From Myxococcales bacterium (GTDB lineage Bacteria > Myxococcota_A > Polyangia > Haliangiales > Haliangiaceae), in NCBI GenBank assembly GCA_016720595.1, contig JADKKI010000021.1, positions 124,001-188,000 of the forward strand: a DNA stretch of 64,000 nt, in the 5' to 3' direction. Positions within the stretch are counted from its first letter, which is position 1; the number at the start of each line of letters is the position of its first letter. Of this stretch, positions 25,669 to 34,792 are shown in pieces. The translations under genes and the position numbers were made by a program. The notes beneath the pieces were generated by a model, which saw only the letters and a program-made list of their open reading frames with translations, did not search any database and was not told the origin of the DNA.

Positions 25669-27624
25669 TCAGCCCTTCGCGGCGAAGTAGATCGCCACCA
25701 CCACGGCGACCAGCGCCTCGCCCGCGATGAAGCCCGACCCGAGCGGGACCATGAAGATGTCCGCGCTCTTCTTGTCCTTCTTCTCCCAGAACCAGCCCAC
25801 GAGACCACCGATGAACATGGTGGCCACGACCGAGAACGGGACGAGGATGCCGATGCCGATGCCGGTGGGCGACGGCACCCACTTCTTGTACTTCTTGTTG
25901 GTCTCGAGAACCGTGAACACCACGCCGAGCACCGAGAAGATCACGAGGGCGTAGAGCGCCGAGACCGGCAGCGCGCTGACGCCATCCTCGAGGATCTGCG
26001 CGAACCCGGACCACTTGTTCGAGATCGGTGAGGTCAGCTTCGCATCGTCGCCGGTGATCCCCCAGGCGGCGACGAGCTTGGGGTAGATCCATGACACGCA
26101 CCCGGCGCCGATCGGCACCGCGATCAGCTGCATGATCGTCAGGTTGCGCGGCTTGGTGCCGATCACCTCGCCGCACTTGTAGTCCTGCATGATCGCCTCG
26201 GACGAGGTGGCGATCGTGCCGGTGGTACCACTGGCGACCATGTTCGCGACGACGTTGCCCGGCGCGACGGCCGCGAACAGGCCCTGCATCATGTTCGAGA
26301 GCGCGCTGATCGGCCCCCAGTTGGTCTCGCCGAGCACGCGGAGCCCGACGAGCATCAGCGGCAGCGACAGCACCATCGCGGCCACGGTCATCCACACCGG
26401 CATGTGCAGGAACTCGTACTGGACGATCACGAGCGCGGTCGCCGAGATCCCGATGCCCGTCAGGACGAACGACAGCGGGAACTCGCTGGAGCCGATCTTC
26501 GCGCCGCGGAGGCTCTTGAATGTGGAGATCAGGAGGCGCCAGCGCAGCCCGAGCGCGGTGAGCCCGCCTGCGACCAGCATGCCCGTCGCCGGCCACATCA
26601 CCCAGAACAGCACCTCGGTGCGCTTCGGCGTGGCCGTGAACACGGCCTTGTGATCGACCGTGCGACCGAGCTCGACGCCGTACTTGACGAGGAGGTACGG
26701 GGCGACCACCCATGCGAGGACGCCGCCGAGCATCATGCTGACGTTGATCCGGAGGCCGACGAGCATGCCCGAGCCGATGCTGAGCAGGCTGTACTGCGCG
26801 CCGACCGCGAGGTTCGCCAGGATGATGCCGGTGGCGACGGTCTCACCGTTCACGATCTTCGAACCCTCGAGGAGGATCGTCTTCGGGCTCCAGCCCTCGG
26901 GGATGGTGTGGAACAGCTGGGCGTCCTCGCGGAACAACATCACCAGGCCCGAGAGCACCACGCCGATCATCACCGCCTTGAACGCCATCAGAGCGTTGCG
27001 CTTGACCTCGGCGGTCGCATCACGCGGCGGATCCATCACGGTGATGGTCTCGGCGGTCGACAGCCCGTCCACGTACGGGAGCTTCTCGTCGACCACGAAG
27101 TGACGCCGCAGCGGCACCGCGAGCAGGACGCCGAGGGTGCATGCACAGGTCAGCCACAGGAACGACGTGAACGGCGTCAGCTCCATCGAGAACTTGCCGC
27201 CGGTGTTGTAGCGAAGGATGTCGAACGCACCGAGCAGCACGCACATGAAGGCGGTCTGGGCGGCGCTGGTGCCCGCGGCCTCGGCGAGGTTGTTCTGCCA
27301 GCGATCGTAGTGGCGCTGGCGGAACACGATGTCGAGGAGCCTCAGGAACAGGAACCCGAAGAACGCGGCGACCACCGAGACGTTGGGACCAAAGCCGAGC
27401 TTCAGCACCATGTACGGGTACGAGAGCCCCATCATCAGGGCGACGAGGACACCCGCGAGGATCACCTGCCAGGTGATGTCGCCCTTGGTCGGCGGGGGCT
27501 CGAGCGGCAAGATCGCTCCCGGGGGGGGCGGTCCATCACCCCCGATTGCCTCGAGCCCGTCCTTGAGGAGCTTGGCATCCGGGACCTCGACATCCTGGTC
27601 TTCGTGACTCACGGCCGGAGACAT
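25669..27624 (-). CDS. OPT-family oligopeptide/metal-complex transporter
   Basis: 651 residues with about 14-16 membrane segments. Typical OPT landmarks include LSYPYMVLKLGFGPNVSVVA near 65-85, the NLAEAAGTSAAQTAF segment near 113, and VPIGAGCVSW late in the protein. OPT proteins import peptides or metal-siderophore chelates by proton symport. The start at 27624 leaves an acidic cytoplasmic tail of about 50 residues with a Pro-rich run before the first membrane segment. Only 32 bases separate it from the divergent FHA gene; a 7-base inverted repeat fills that gap. Confidence 0.85.
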   Translation of the reverse strand: MSPAVSHEDQDVEVPDAKLLKDGLEAIGGDGPPPPGAILPLEPPPTKGDITWQVILAGVLVALMMGLSYPYMVLKLGFGPNVSVVAAFFGFLFLRLLDIVFRQRHYDRWQNNLAEAAGTSAAQTAFMCVLLGAFDILRYNTGGKFSMELTPFTSFLWLTCACTLGVLLAVPLRRHFVVDEKLPYVDGLSTAETITVMDPPRDATAEVKRNALMAFKAVMIGVVLSGLVMLFREDAQLFHTIPEGWSPKTILLEGSKIVNGETVATGIILANLAVGAQYSLLSIGSGMLVGLRINVSMMLGGVLAWVVAPYLLVKYGVELGRTVDHKAVFTATPKRTEVLFWVMWPATGMLVAGGLTALGLRWRLLISTFKSLRGAKIGSSEFPLSFVLTGIGISATALVIVQYEFLHMPVWMTVAAMVLSLPLMLVGLRVLGETNWGPISALSNMMQGLFAAVAPGNVVANMVASGTTGTIATSSEAIMQDYKCGEVIGTKPRNLTIMQLIAVPIGAGCVSWIYPKLVAAWGITGDDAKLTSPISNKWSGFAQILEDGVSALPVSALYALVIFSVLGVVFTVLETNKKYKKWVPSPTGIGIGILVPFSVVATMFIGGLVGWFWEKKDKKSADIFMVPLGSGFIAGEALVAVVVAIYFAAKG

Positions 27625-27649
27625 AACACGCCGGTTCGCGTGTTACCGT
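27625..27649. promoter_or_regulatory. Inverted repeat and -10 in a 32-base divergent gap
   Basis: AACACGC and GCGTGTT (27625-27631, 27638-27644) flank CGGTTC. TACCGT (27644-27649) ends 7 bases before the plus-strand ATG, fitting a leaderless start. Any -35 must lie inside the opposing gene, so the two promoters interlock. Confidence 0.45.
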
Positions 27650-27656
27650 CGAAGTC

Positions 27657-28802
27657 ATGTCCGTCCAACTGCAGCTGGGCGCTGCGACCGTGAAGCTCGA
27701 GGGTGTGTCGGCACGTGTGTTCGCGGGGCGAGACCCAGCGGCGTGTCAGCTCGCCCATATGGATCAGACCCTGTCGCGCCGCCATGCCGAGATCTGGGTC
27801 GAGAACGGCAAGGCGTTCCTCCGGGACCTCGGGTCCGCCAACGGCACCTGGGTCAACGGCCAGCACCTGGGCCAGGAGGCCGTCCCGCTCCAGCCGGGGC
27901 AGCAGATCTACCTCGGCCACGTTCCCCTGAGCGTGATGTGGCCCGTCGACGGCTCGAAGACCGCGATGGCCACCGAGATGCCCGCGGACCTCAAGGCCCT
28001 GATCGCCGCCCGCCAGCAGCAACAGGCCGTGGCCGCCGCCGCGCCGCTCGCCGTGACCTCCCCGGCCAGCAGCTCCACCCCGCTGCCCTCCGACTTCGCC
28101 TACCGCAAGCAGGGCGCCAACTCGAACGGCGTGATGCTGCTCGCCCTCCGGCAGGACACGTTCTTCAACGGCACGATGATCGAGGGCTACGTCGAGTTCA
28201 CCTCGACGGACAACCAGACCGTCGCCTCGATCACCGTCGAGCTCGTGGAGCTCAAGCGCGGCGGCGTGGCAACCGGCCACACCTGGGACAGGTTCCTCGT
28301 CCGCCAGGGCCCGTGGCGCGCGGCCAACGGCGACGTGCTGCCACTCCCGTTCCAGCTCCGGGTCCCGCCCGGCACGTCGATGACCGGCCCGGATATCTAC
28401 TGGGAGATCCGCGGCATGGTCGACATCAACTGGGCGAGCGACATCGACGCGAAGATCGGCATCCACATGCGCAACCAGGACATGGAGCGCATCCGCGACG
28501 CCCTCGGCGCTCTCGACTACCGCCTCGGGGACATCAGGAGCGTCGCCCTCGGCCAGCGGTTCGAGGCGAACTTCGCCCCGCCCGCGAACCTCGCGAAGCA
28601 GTGGGGCGTCAACGAGATCGAGCTCGGCATCGAGTACCTCGGGGCGAACCTCAAGGTCCAGATGAAGCTCGACCGCAAGGGCCTGCACCACGACCCGCAG
28701 CTCGACCAGGTGTTCGAGCTGGGCCGGCTGCGGGCCGCGTCTCAGCCGGAGATCAACGCCACGTTCAAGGCGATGATCGATCAGCTGATGCCCAAGAAGT
28801 AG
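27657..28802 (+). CDS. FHA-domain protein fused to an arrestin-like C-terminal domain
   Basis: 381 residues, no signal peptide, cytoplasmic. FHA domain at about 1-98: DQTLSRRHAEIWVENGKAFL carries the phosphothreonine-binding S-R-x-H pattern, and DLGSANGTWVNG the closing Asn pair. A Gln/Ala/Pro-rich linker (about 120-145) leads to a beta-sandwich domain (about 150-330) with arrestin/Spo0M-like traits: an opening FNGTMIEGYVEFTS strand pair, then LPFQLRVPPGTSMTGPDIYW and VDINWASDID. The C-terminal 50 residues are helical. FHA domains read Ser/Thr kinase output; arrestin-like folds bind cargo. The fusion implies a phospho-dependent adaptor, by inference. Confidence 0.75.
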   Translation: MSVQLQLGAATVKLEGVSARVFAGRDPAACQLAHMDQTLSRRHAEIWVENGKAFLRDLGSANGTWVNGQHLGQEAVPLQPGQQIYLGHVPLSVMWPVDGSKTAMATEMPADLKALIAARQQQQAVAAAAPLAVTSPASSSTPLPSDFAYRKQGANSNGVMLLALRQDTFFNGTMIEGYVEFTSTDNQTVASITVELVELKRGGVATGHTWDRFLVRQGPWRAANGDVLPLPFQLRVPPGTSMTGPDIYWEIRGMVDINWASDIDAKIGIHMRNQDMERIRDALGALDYRLGDIRSVALGQRFEANFAPPANLAKQWGVNEIELGIEYLGANLKVQMKLDRKGLHHDPQLDQVFELGRLRAASQPEINATFKAMIDQLMPKK

Positions 28803-28805
28803 CGG

Positions 28806-31160
28806 CTACTTCTTCTCGTTGCGCTTGCGGTCGTCGTCCTCGCGGCGCTTGCGATCGTCGTCATCGCGACGCTTGCGATCGTCGTCCTGCCGCTTCTTGT
28901 CCTCGTCCTGTCGCCGCTTGTCCTCGTCGGCGCGCTTCCTCTGCTCGTCCTGACGCTTGCGGTCCTCTTCCGCGCGCTTCTTCTGCTCCTCCTCGCCGCG
29001 GCGCTTGTCCTCCTCCTGCCGCTTGCGCTGCTCGTCGGCCTGCTTGCGCTGCTGCTCGTCCAGCCGCTTGCGGTCCTCTTCCGCGCGCTTCCTCTGCTCC
29101 TCCTCGCCCCGGCGCTTGTCCTCCTCGGCGCGCTTCTTCTGCTCCTCCTCGCCCCGGCGCTTGTCGGCCTCCGCGCGCTTGCGCTCCTCGTCCTGGCGGC
29201 GCTTGTCGTCGTCGTCCTTGCGGCGCTTGTCTTCCTCCTGCCGCTTGCGCTGCTCCTCGGCCTGCTTGCGCTGATCCTCGTCGAGACGCTTGCGGTCTTC
29301 CTCTTTGCGACGCTTCTCGTCCTCTTCGCGACCGCGCTTGTCGTTCTCGTCCTTGCGGCGCTTGTCCTCTTCGGCGCGCTTCTTCTGCTCGTCGTCGGCG
29401 CGGCGCTTCTCCTCGTCGGCGCGCTTCTTGTCCTCCTGCAGGCGCTTGTTCTGCGCCTCCTCGGCGCGCTTGCGCTCCTCGTCCTGCCGCTTGCGCTGCT
29501 CCTCGGCCTGCTTGCGCTGATCCTCGTCGAGGCGCTTGCGATCCTCCTCGCGGCGGCGCTTGTCGTCCTCGTCGCGACGGCGCTTCTCCTCCTCGGTGCG
29601 CTTCTTGCCGTCGTCCTCGGCGCGGCGCTTGTCCTCCTCCGCGCGCTTCTTGTCCTCTTCCTGGCGCTTGCGCTGCTCTTCGGCCTGCTTGCGCTGATCC
29701 TCGTCGAGGCGCTTGCGATCCTCCTCGCGGCGGCGCTTGTCCTCCTCCTCGCGGCGCTTCTTGCCCTCCTCGTCCCCGCGGCGCTTGTCCTCCTCCGCAC
29801 GCTTGCGGTCCTCGTCGTCGCGGCGGCGCCGATCCTCGTCGAGCTTCTTCCGATCCTCCTCGAGCTTCCGGCGATCGTCCTCGACCTTCTTGCGCGCCTC
29901 CTCTTCCTGCCGCTTGCGATCCTCCGCGCGGCGCTTCTCGAGCAGCTCCTGCTGCTTCTTGAACTCCTCCTGACGCAGGCGCTCGTCGTCCGCGCGGCGC
30001 CGCTGCTCCTCCTCGCGGGCCTTGCGCTCGCGCTCCTCGAGCTTCTTGCGATCCTCCTCGAACCTGCGGCGATCCTCCTCGAGCTTGCGCCGCTGGTTCT
30101 CGTCGGCCGCCTTGCGCTGCTCCTCTTCCATCCGGCGGTTCCGCTCGTCGAGGCGCTTCTGCTCCTCCTCGCGGCGGCGCTTCTCCTCGTCCCACTGGCG
30201 CTGCCGATCCGCGTCCCGGCGGCGCTCCTCTTCTTCACGCTTCATCTGCGCGGCGCGCTCACGCTGCACCTGCTCGTCGCGACGGCGACGCTCCTCGAAC
30301 TCGCGCTTGCGATCCGCCATGCGGCGATTGAGGTCACGCAGCTGATCGCGATCGTAGCGCCCGACCTCGCGCAGCTGGAGACGGTCCCGACGGACCTGCA
30401 CCCGCTGCCGGCGCATCCAGTCCTCGTCGGGGCCGGCCACCCACAGGTCCTTCTTGAACCGGTGGTAGCGCTGGAGGCGCGAGGTGCCCTGGATGTACGC
30501 GGCGAAGTTCGCCGTCACGTAGAACCGTCGGGGATCGGGGCTGGTCAGCTGGTTGGCCGGGACGAACCGCCACTGCTCGTCGGGGACATAGCTGTCCTCG
30601 GCGTAACCCATCGGCGCCCAGCCAGCCCAGCCCTCGCCCACACGCCACTGCACCCACGCCGGACCCCACTTGGTATCGGGGACCCAGACCCAGCGATTGA
30701 CCCACACCCAGCGGCCGTAGTGATCCGTGGCCCAGCCCCACTGATCGCTCGAGACCCAGGTCCATCCGTACTCGGTGAACGTCCAGTGCCCGTTCGAGTA
30801 CGGCTGATAGTTCGGCGTCGAAGGCGCGAACACCCAGCCGTAGGTGCGGTCGTCGTACCAGGAGCCAAACGCATCGAGCTCGTCGTAGAACACGTCGACC
30901 GAGGGCACCGACTGGCCCTCGAGGCTGATGTTGACGTCGTCGTAGACCGGGCCGAGGGGCGGCTGATAGGACAGCTCCACCGTCGGAGGCTGCGTGGGCG
31001 GCTGATTCTGCGGCGGATACGGATTCGGGTTGGGATCTGCCGGTTGCGGCTGATACGGCTGCGGCTGCTGCGGATAGGGCTGCCCGTACTGAGGCGCCGG
31101 GGCCGGCTGCACGGTGCAACCAGAGATCAGGAGGAGTCCGAGCAGTCTTCGCAGGCGCAT
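28806..31160 (-). CDS. Lipoprotein: DUF6600-like Trp-rich domain plus ~500-residue charged helix
   Basis: 784 residues. Start ATG at 31160 gives a lipoprotein signal with lipobox ISGC; an earlier start would add a basic stretch with no signal role. After a Pro/Gln-rich tract (about 20-70) comes a Trp-rich domain (about 85-225) with tandem motifs such as FGSWYDDRTYGWVFAP and YGWTWVSSDQWGWATDHYG, typical of DUF6600. From about residue 280 to the end nearly every residue is Arg, Lys, Glu, Asp or Gln, in approximate repeats of DRKRLDEDQRKQAEEQRKRQ (four copies). Such sequence forms a stable single alpha helix of about 70 nm if extended. No membrane segment follows. Confidence 0.75.
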   Translation of the reverse strand: MRLRRLLGLLLISGCTVQPAPAPQYGQPYPQQPQPYQPQPADPNPNPYPPQNQPPTQPPTVELSYQPPLGPVYDDVNISLEGQSVPSVDVFYDELDAFGSWYDDRTYGWVFAPSTPNYQPYSNGHWTFTEYGWTWVSSDQWGWATDHYGRWVWVNRWVWVPDTKWGPAWVQWRVGEGWAGWAPMGYAEDSYVPDEQWRFVPANQLTSPDPRRFYVTANFAAYIQGTSRLQRYHRFKKDLWVAGPDEDWMRRQRVQVRRDRLQLREVGRYDRDQLRDLNRRMADRKREFEERRRRDEQVQRERAAQMKREEEERRRDADRQRQWDEEKRRREEEQKRLDERNRRMEEEQRKAADENQRRKLEEDRRRFEEDRKKLEERERKAREEEQRRRADDERLRQEEFKKQQELLEKRRAEDRKRQEEEARKKVEDDRRKLEEDRKKLDEDRRRRDDEDRKRAEEDKRRGDEEGKKRREEEDKRRREEDRKRLDEDQRKQAEEQRKRQEEDKKRAEEDKRRAEDDGKKRTEEEKRRRDEDDKRRREEDRKRLDEDQRKQAEEQRKRQDEERKRAEEAQNKRLQEDKKRADEEKRRADDEQKKRAEEDKRRKDENDKRGREEDEKRRKEEDRKRLDEDQRKQAEEQRKRQEEDKRRKDDDDKRRQDEERKRAEADKRRGEEEQKKRAEEDKRRGEEEQRKRAEEDRKRLDEQQRKQADEQRKRQEEDKRRGEEEQKKRAEEDRKRQDEQRKRADEDKRRQDEDKKRQDDDRKRRDDDDRKRREDDDRKRNEKK
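28815..30310 (-). repeat. Long low-complexity coding repeat (Arg/Lys/Glu/Asp)
   Basis: Irregular short repeats of GAGGAGGACAAGCGCCGC-like sequence. A 66-70 base higher-order unit recurs four times, at about 29013, 29236, 29482 and 29658. Encodes the charged helix of the lipoprotein above. Confidence 0.85.
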
Positions 31161-31231
31161 GCCAGTACCCTTTCGACGGTCCGGGTGTGACGGCGGCGTC
31201 CGGTCCGAATTCAAAGGATACCGTGGCGGGG

Positions 31232-31237
31232 TAGAGT
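31232..31237 (+). promoter_or_regulatory. -10 hexamer of a probable leaderless promoter
   Basis: TAGAGT ends 7 bases before the ATG at 31245. Confidence 0.4.
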
Positions 31238-31244
31238 CCGCGGG

Positions 31245-31799
31245 ATGGTCCAGCCAGATCCGTCACCGCTCGCCGAGGCGGCCACCGAGTTTGACGAGGC
31301 GCTCGAGATCTACCGCCGGCTGGGCGAGCAGCTCCTCGTGACGCCCCTGGCGAGCGTGAAGCAGCTCGAGCGCGCGAACGGGGTGCTCTCCGAGCTCGCG
31401 GGCGGCGAGGAGCGCCTGCAGGCCGCCGGGCAGAAGCTGGTGGCGGCGCTCGGTGCGTGTCGGGACCACCAAGAGGCCCTCGCCAAGCGCGTGATCGCCC
31501 ACGTCCCCGCGATCCAGGCGCGCAACGAGCAGCTCCACGAGCTGATGGGTGAGCTCACCGCGATCGCGGGTGAGGTCAGCGCGGTCAACACGGTGATCCA
31601 GGGCAACGGCGGCACCGCGCTGTCACCGACGAACGCTCCCGAGATCTCGGCGCAGGTGCTCCAGCTGTCCGCACGCGCCGAGGTGCTCGCGACGACGGCG
31701 CGCGCCGCCGAGTACGAGGAGCTCGCCGTGCAGGCGCACGGGCTTCACGAGCGCCTGTCTCTGATCGGCACCCGGCTGCAGAAGGTCAGCGGCGACTGA
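31245..31799 (+). CDS. Unknown all-helical cytoplasmic protein
   Basis: 184 residues without signal peptide or membrane segment. The composition is Ala/Leu/Glu-rich and the sequence reads as four or five amphipathic helices (LLVTPLASVKQLERANGVLSE, split over 25-45; VLQLSARAEVLATTARAAEYEEL near 137-160), with a Gly-Asn turn (VIQGNGGTALS) in the middle. Coiled-coil or helical-bundle fold likely. I recognise no family. TAGAGT upstream suggests its own leaderless transcript. Confidence 0.6.
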   Translation: MVQPDPSPLAEAATEFDEALEIYRRLGEQLLVTPLASVKQLERANGVLSELAGGEERLQAAGQKLVAALGACRDHQEALAKRVIAHVPAIQARNEQLHELMGELTAIAGEVSAVNTVIQGNGGTALSPTNAPEISAQVLQLSARAEVLATTARAAEYEELAVQAHGLHERLSLIGTRLQKVSGD

Positions 31800-31810
31800 G
31801 GCCGTCTGCT

Positions 31811-32716
31811 CTACTCGTCGGGCGACGACAGCCCGCCGGATGCGAGGCGCGGACCATAGAACCGCATGCTCGCCAGGATCAGCGTCTCGTTCCCGCCCTT
31901 GACCTCGCGACGTGCGGCGACATCGATGCCCCACTTGATGTTCGCGATGCCGATGCCGCCGGTCACGTAGCTCGCGCCGAGCCCGTTGTCATGGATGCCG
32001 CCGACGCGGATCGGATAGCCCATGTCGCCGCCGCGCACGAACAGCTCGGCGCCGCCGCCGAACCGCGCACCGCCGCCATCGGTCTTCCAGCGTGAATCGA
32101 AGCTGAGCGCCAAGGTCGGGATCGGGCGCGCGTGGAGCCCGCCGCCGATCGCGCGCGGATACCAGGCCGAGTCCTCGGTCGCGAGCACGTTCTGTGCGGA
32201 GATGCCGAGGTTGATCATCTCGGTGAGGCGCACGGTGGCGCCCGCGTCGAACACGAAGCCGCTCTTCTTGGAGTCCGGCATCGCCTCGTCGTTGTACCGG
32301 AAGTACTTGGTGGTCATCCCGACCATCACGCGCGGCACGAGCAGCTTGGACAGCGACGCGCCGGCGAGGTGCGTGGTGCGCTTCATGTCCATGCCGCCGA
32401 GATCCGTCGTCGATCCCGCGTAGTCGTAGAAGAAGCAGCCCGGGACGATGTTGGTGGAGTCGCACGCCGAGACGCCGACCAGCGACGCGCTGTCAGACGC
32501 GCGATAGCCGTACCCGCCCTCGAACACGAGCTCGCGGTTGAGCGGGAGCCCGGCCGGGTTCAGGTTGATCGACGTGGAGCCCGTAGCGCCGCCACGCATC
32601 GCCTCGCCCACCGCGATCTCGCGCGGCCCGAGCATGTCATCGAGCGAGTCTGGCTCGGCGTGTGCGCTGCCCAGGAGAGCCGTCACCACGAACACGGAGG
32701 GGGCCACCAAGCGCAT
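31811..32716 (-). CDS. Outer-membrane beta-barrel protein, FadL/PorV-like
   Basis: 301 residues. Signal peptide ending GSAHAEP; mature protein of alternating amphipathic strands with aromatic girdles, consistent with a 14-strand barrel. The motif GGATGSTSINLNPAGL near residue 42 is characteristic of the outer-membrane protein transport/PorV group, where NPAGL lies at the barrel plug. C-terminal strand ends near FYGPRLASGG. Substrate unknown; hydrophobic compounds or help with surface-protein export are the known roles of relatives. Confidence 0.65.
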   Translation of the reverse strand: MRLVAPSVFVVTALLGSAHAEPDSLDDMLGPREIAVGEAMRGGATGSTSINLNPAGLPLNRELVFEGGYGYRASDSASLVGVSACDSTNIVPGCFFYDYAGSTTDLGGMDMKRTTHLAGASLSKLLVPRVMVGMTTKYFRYNDEAMPDSKKSGFVFDAGATVRLTEMINLGISAQNVLATEDSAWYPRAIGGGLHARPIPTLALSFDSRWKTDGGGARFGGGAELFVRGGDMGYPIRVGGIHDNGLGASYVTGGIGIANIKWGIDVAARREVKGGNETLILASMRFYGPRLASGGLSSPDE

Positions 32717-32823
32717 GCGGCAAGTGTTGGCGCGGATTCACCCCGGAGGCAAGAAACCCGACGATGTTGCCGTTCTGGCACCCGGCCTGCAGCGGGGTTG
32801 ACCAACTGGCGACGCCGAGGTGC

Positions 32824-33405
32824 TCAGTCCTCCTCGTCGTCCCCGAACAGCACGCCCACCCGCAGCTCGATTTCATCAAAGGGCTCGGCACGTACCGTCT
32901 CCCCGGCCGCCGCGCGCTGGACCACCACGTAGCCGGCGGCGGACCACCGGTGCACGAGGAGGACGCGCTCCTCGGGATCGAGGAGCCAGTAGTGCGGGAC
33001 CTCGAACGCGTGAAGCGTGCGCGGCTTGGTCACGAGATCGTGCTTCTCGTGCCTGGGCGACATGATCTCGCCGACCCAGTCCGGGCGGATCCGCACGGGC
33101 CACTCCGTGGGCCGCTCCACCACGCGATCGCGTCGCCACCCTGCGGCGTCGTGGCAATACAGCTCACCGCCTCCGTACTCGACGTGGATCTCGGTGAACA
33201 GCCACCATCCGCCTGGCCCACCCTTGCCACCAGGCCGCCGGTTGTACGGATCGAAGGCCACCGCGAGCTTGGCGCCTGCCAGGCTGTGCCCCGGAGACGG
33301 CAGCGCTCGTTCGACGATCTCGCCGCCGATGATCTCGAGCCGATCTGGATCGCCGTGCGCGATCAGGTCCTCGAGCGCGGCTGGCTTGCGCGATGGCGTG
33401 GCCAC
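32824..33405 (-). CDS. Uma2-family restriction-endonuclease-fold protein
   Basis: 193 residues. Uma2 (DUF820) proteins adopt the PD-(D/E)xK nuclease fold and occur in many copies in cyanobacteria and Myxococcota. Here RPDWVGEIMSPRHEKHDLVTK gives D, E and K at the expected active-site positions, followed by the family's HYWLLDPEERVLLVHR. GTG start at 33405; TAGACT on the minus strand ends 6 bases before it. A second copy is at 39143, on the same strand. Confidence 0.8.
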   Translation of the reverse strand: MATPSRKPAALEDLIAHGDPDRLEIIGGEIVERALPSPGHSLAGAKLAVAFDPYNRRPGGKGGPGGWWLFTEIHVEYGGGELYCHDAAGWRRDRVVERPTEWPVRIRPDWVGEIMSPRHEKHDLVTKPRTLHAFEVPHYWLLDPEERVLLVHRWSAAGYVVVQRAAAGETVRAEPFDEIELRVGVLFGDDEED

Positions 33406-33411
33406 CGAGCG

Positions 33412-33417
33412 AGTCTA
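33412..33417 (-). promoter_or_regulatory. -10 hexamer of a probable leaderless promoter
   Basis: TAGACT (minus strand) ends 6 bases before the GTG at 33405. Confidence 0.45.
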
Positions 33418-33475
33418 GCGCGACCGATGGCGATGTGTGCAGCCGGATCATTGCGGGCCAGTAGCTGGACTCTGA

Positions 33476-33481
33476 TATCGT
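33476..33481 (+). promoter_or_regulatory. -10 hexamer of a probable leaderless promoter
   Basis: TATCGT ends 6 bases before the GTG at 33488. Confidence 0.45.
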
Positions 33482-33487
33482 GGGGAT

Positions 33488-34792
33488 GTGGGTCGTCTCC
33501 GCTCGGCTGTGATCGTCGGGATGACGACGCTGTGGGCCCTGCCCGCGGCCGCCGCTCCTGAAGCGGGGACCACGCTCGCCGTCGCCGACCTCGGGTGGCC
33601 CGCGACGACGGCCGCCGCGACGGTGCGCACCCGCGTGCCGGTGCTCGACACTGCGGAGCGTGGCAAGCAGATCGCGGTGGTCGCCCCAGGCACGCGCGTC
33701 ACGTGGCGGCGGATCGTAGCGAGCAGCGATGCGTGCAAGGCGTGGATCGAGCTCGAGCCACGCGGCTGGGCGTGCGCCAAGGATCTCGCTCCCACCGACA
33801 AGCCCGCCGCCATCCCCGCGCCGCCGCCGCCCGTGCGCTGGGCGGACGTCCGGAAGGATGGCGCGGACGCGTTCGAGACCGCCGAGGACATCCGTGCCGC
33901 AGCGCCCGCGAAGCACGTCGATGACAAGACCTATGTCGCGATCAAGGGCAAGACCAAGCCGCTGCGGATCGACGGCGTGACCTACGTGCGCACCGATCAG
34001 GGCTGGATCGCCACCGGTGATCTGTCCTGGTACGCGCCCTCGGACTTCGCGGGGATCGAGCTCACCCCCACCACCTCTCTCGAGGTCGGCTGGGCCGTGG
34101 CGAAGAAGCCGGGCGCGAAGATCGCCGTGCACGCCGCCGCGGATCCCGCAGCGCGCAAGGTCCGCGAGCTGAAGCCGCGCGACCTGGTCTCGATCCTCGA
34201 GACCTCGGGCGAGATGGCGCGGATCGGAGACCAGGAGTGGGTCGAGCTCGTGGAGCTGCGCAAGCCCGCGCGCACGCCGCGCCCCGATGGCATCGGCGCC
34301 GCCGAGCACTGGATCGATGTCGATCTCGATCAGCAGATCCTCATCACGTACGAGGGCGACACCGCCGTGTTCGCCACCGTGATCTCCTCGGGCCGCAAGC
34401 TGTGGGAGACGCCCACCGGCATCTACCGGATCACCGGCAAGGAGCCGAAGTCACGAATGCAGTACCAGGGCCGCCCCGATGCGGACCCCGATGACGAGCG
34501 CGCGAAGGAAGCGTGGAACGTTGCCGACGTGCCGTACTCGATGCGGTTCCGCAAGAACTTCGCGCTGCACGGCACCTACTGGCACGACGGCTTCGGTCGC
34601 GCGCGCAGCCACGGCTGCGTGAACCTGTCCACCGCGGACGCCAAGCGCGTCTACGACTGGGTCTCGCCGACTGCGCCCGCCGGCTGGACCGCCGTCGAGG
34701 CCACCGACGACGGCACGCCCGTGCGCGTCCACTCGCGGCGCGATCCGGCGCCGGTGTGGCGCGACTACGACGGCAAGCTCCTGGCGCCATAA
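33488..34792 (+). CDS. Exported L,D-transpeptidase with SH3-like N-terminal region
   Basis: 434 residues. Signal peptide (core AVIVGMTTLWALPAAAA), two SH3-like beta segments (about 40-110 and 185-260), then a YkuD catalytic domain (about 275-420). The active-site motif is LHGTYWHDGFGRARSHGC, ending at C377, with the catalytic His-Gly-Cys intact. These enzymes crosslink peptidoglycan or attach proteins to it. GTG start at 33488 is preceded by TATCGT at a leaderless distance. Two lipoprotein genes follow after about 160 bases; a cell-wall connection with them is possible but untested. Confidence 0.85.
   Translation: MGRLRSAVIVGMTTLWALPAAAAPEAGTTLAVADLGWPATTAAATVRTRVPVLDTAERGKQIAVVAPGTRVTWRRIVASSDACKAWIELEPRGWACAKDLAPTDKPAAIPAPPPPVRWADVRKDGADAFETAEDIRAAAPAKHVDDKTYVAIKGKTKPLRIDGVTYVRTDQGWIATGDLSWYAPSDFAGIELTPTTSLEVGWAVAKKPGAKIAVHAAADPAARKVRELKPRDLVSILETSGEMARIGDQEWVELVELRKPARTPRPDGIGAAEHWIDVDLDQQILITYEGDTAVFATVISSGRKLWETPTGIYRITGKEPKSRMQYQGRPDADPDDERAKEAWNVADVPYSMRFRKNFALHGTYWHDGFGRARSHGCVNLSTADAKRVYDWVSPTAPAGWTAVEATDDGTPVRVHSRRDPAPVWRDYDGKLLAP

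Noticed and set aside
28815..30310. Dense short repeats looking at first like a CRISPR array
   Set aside because: No constant repeat-spacer alternation; it is an in-frame coding repeat of charged residues.
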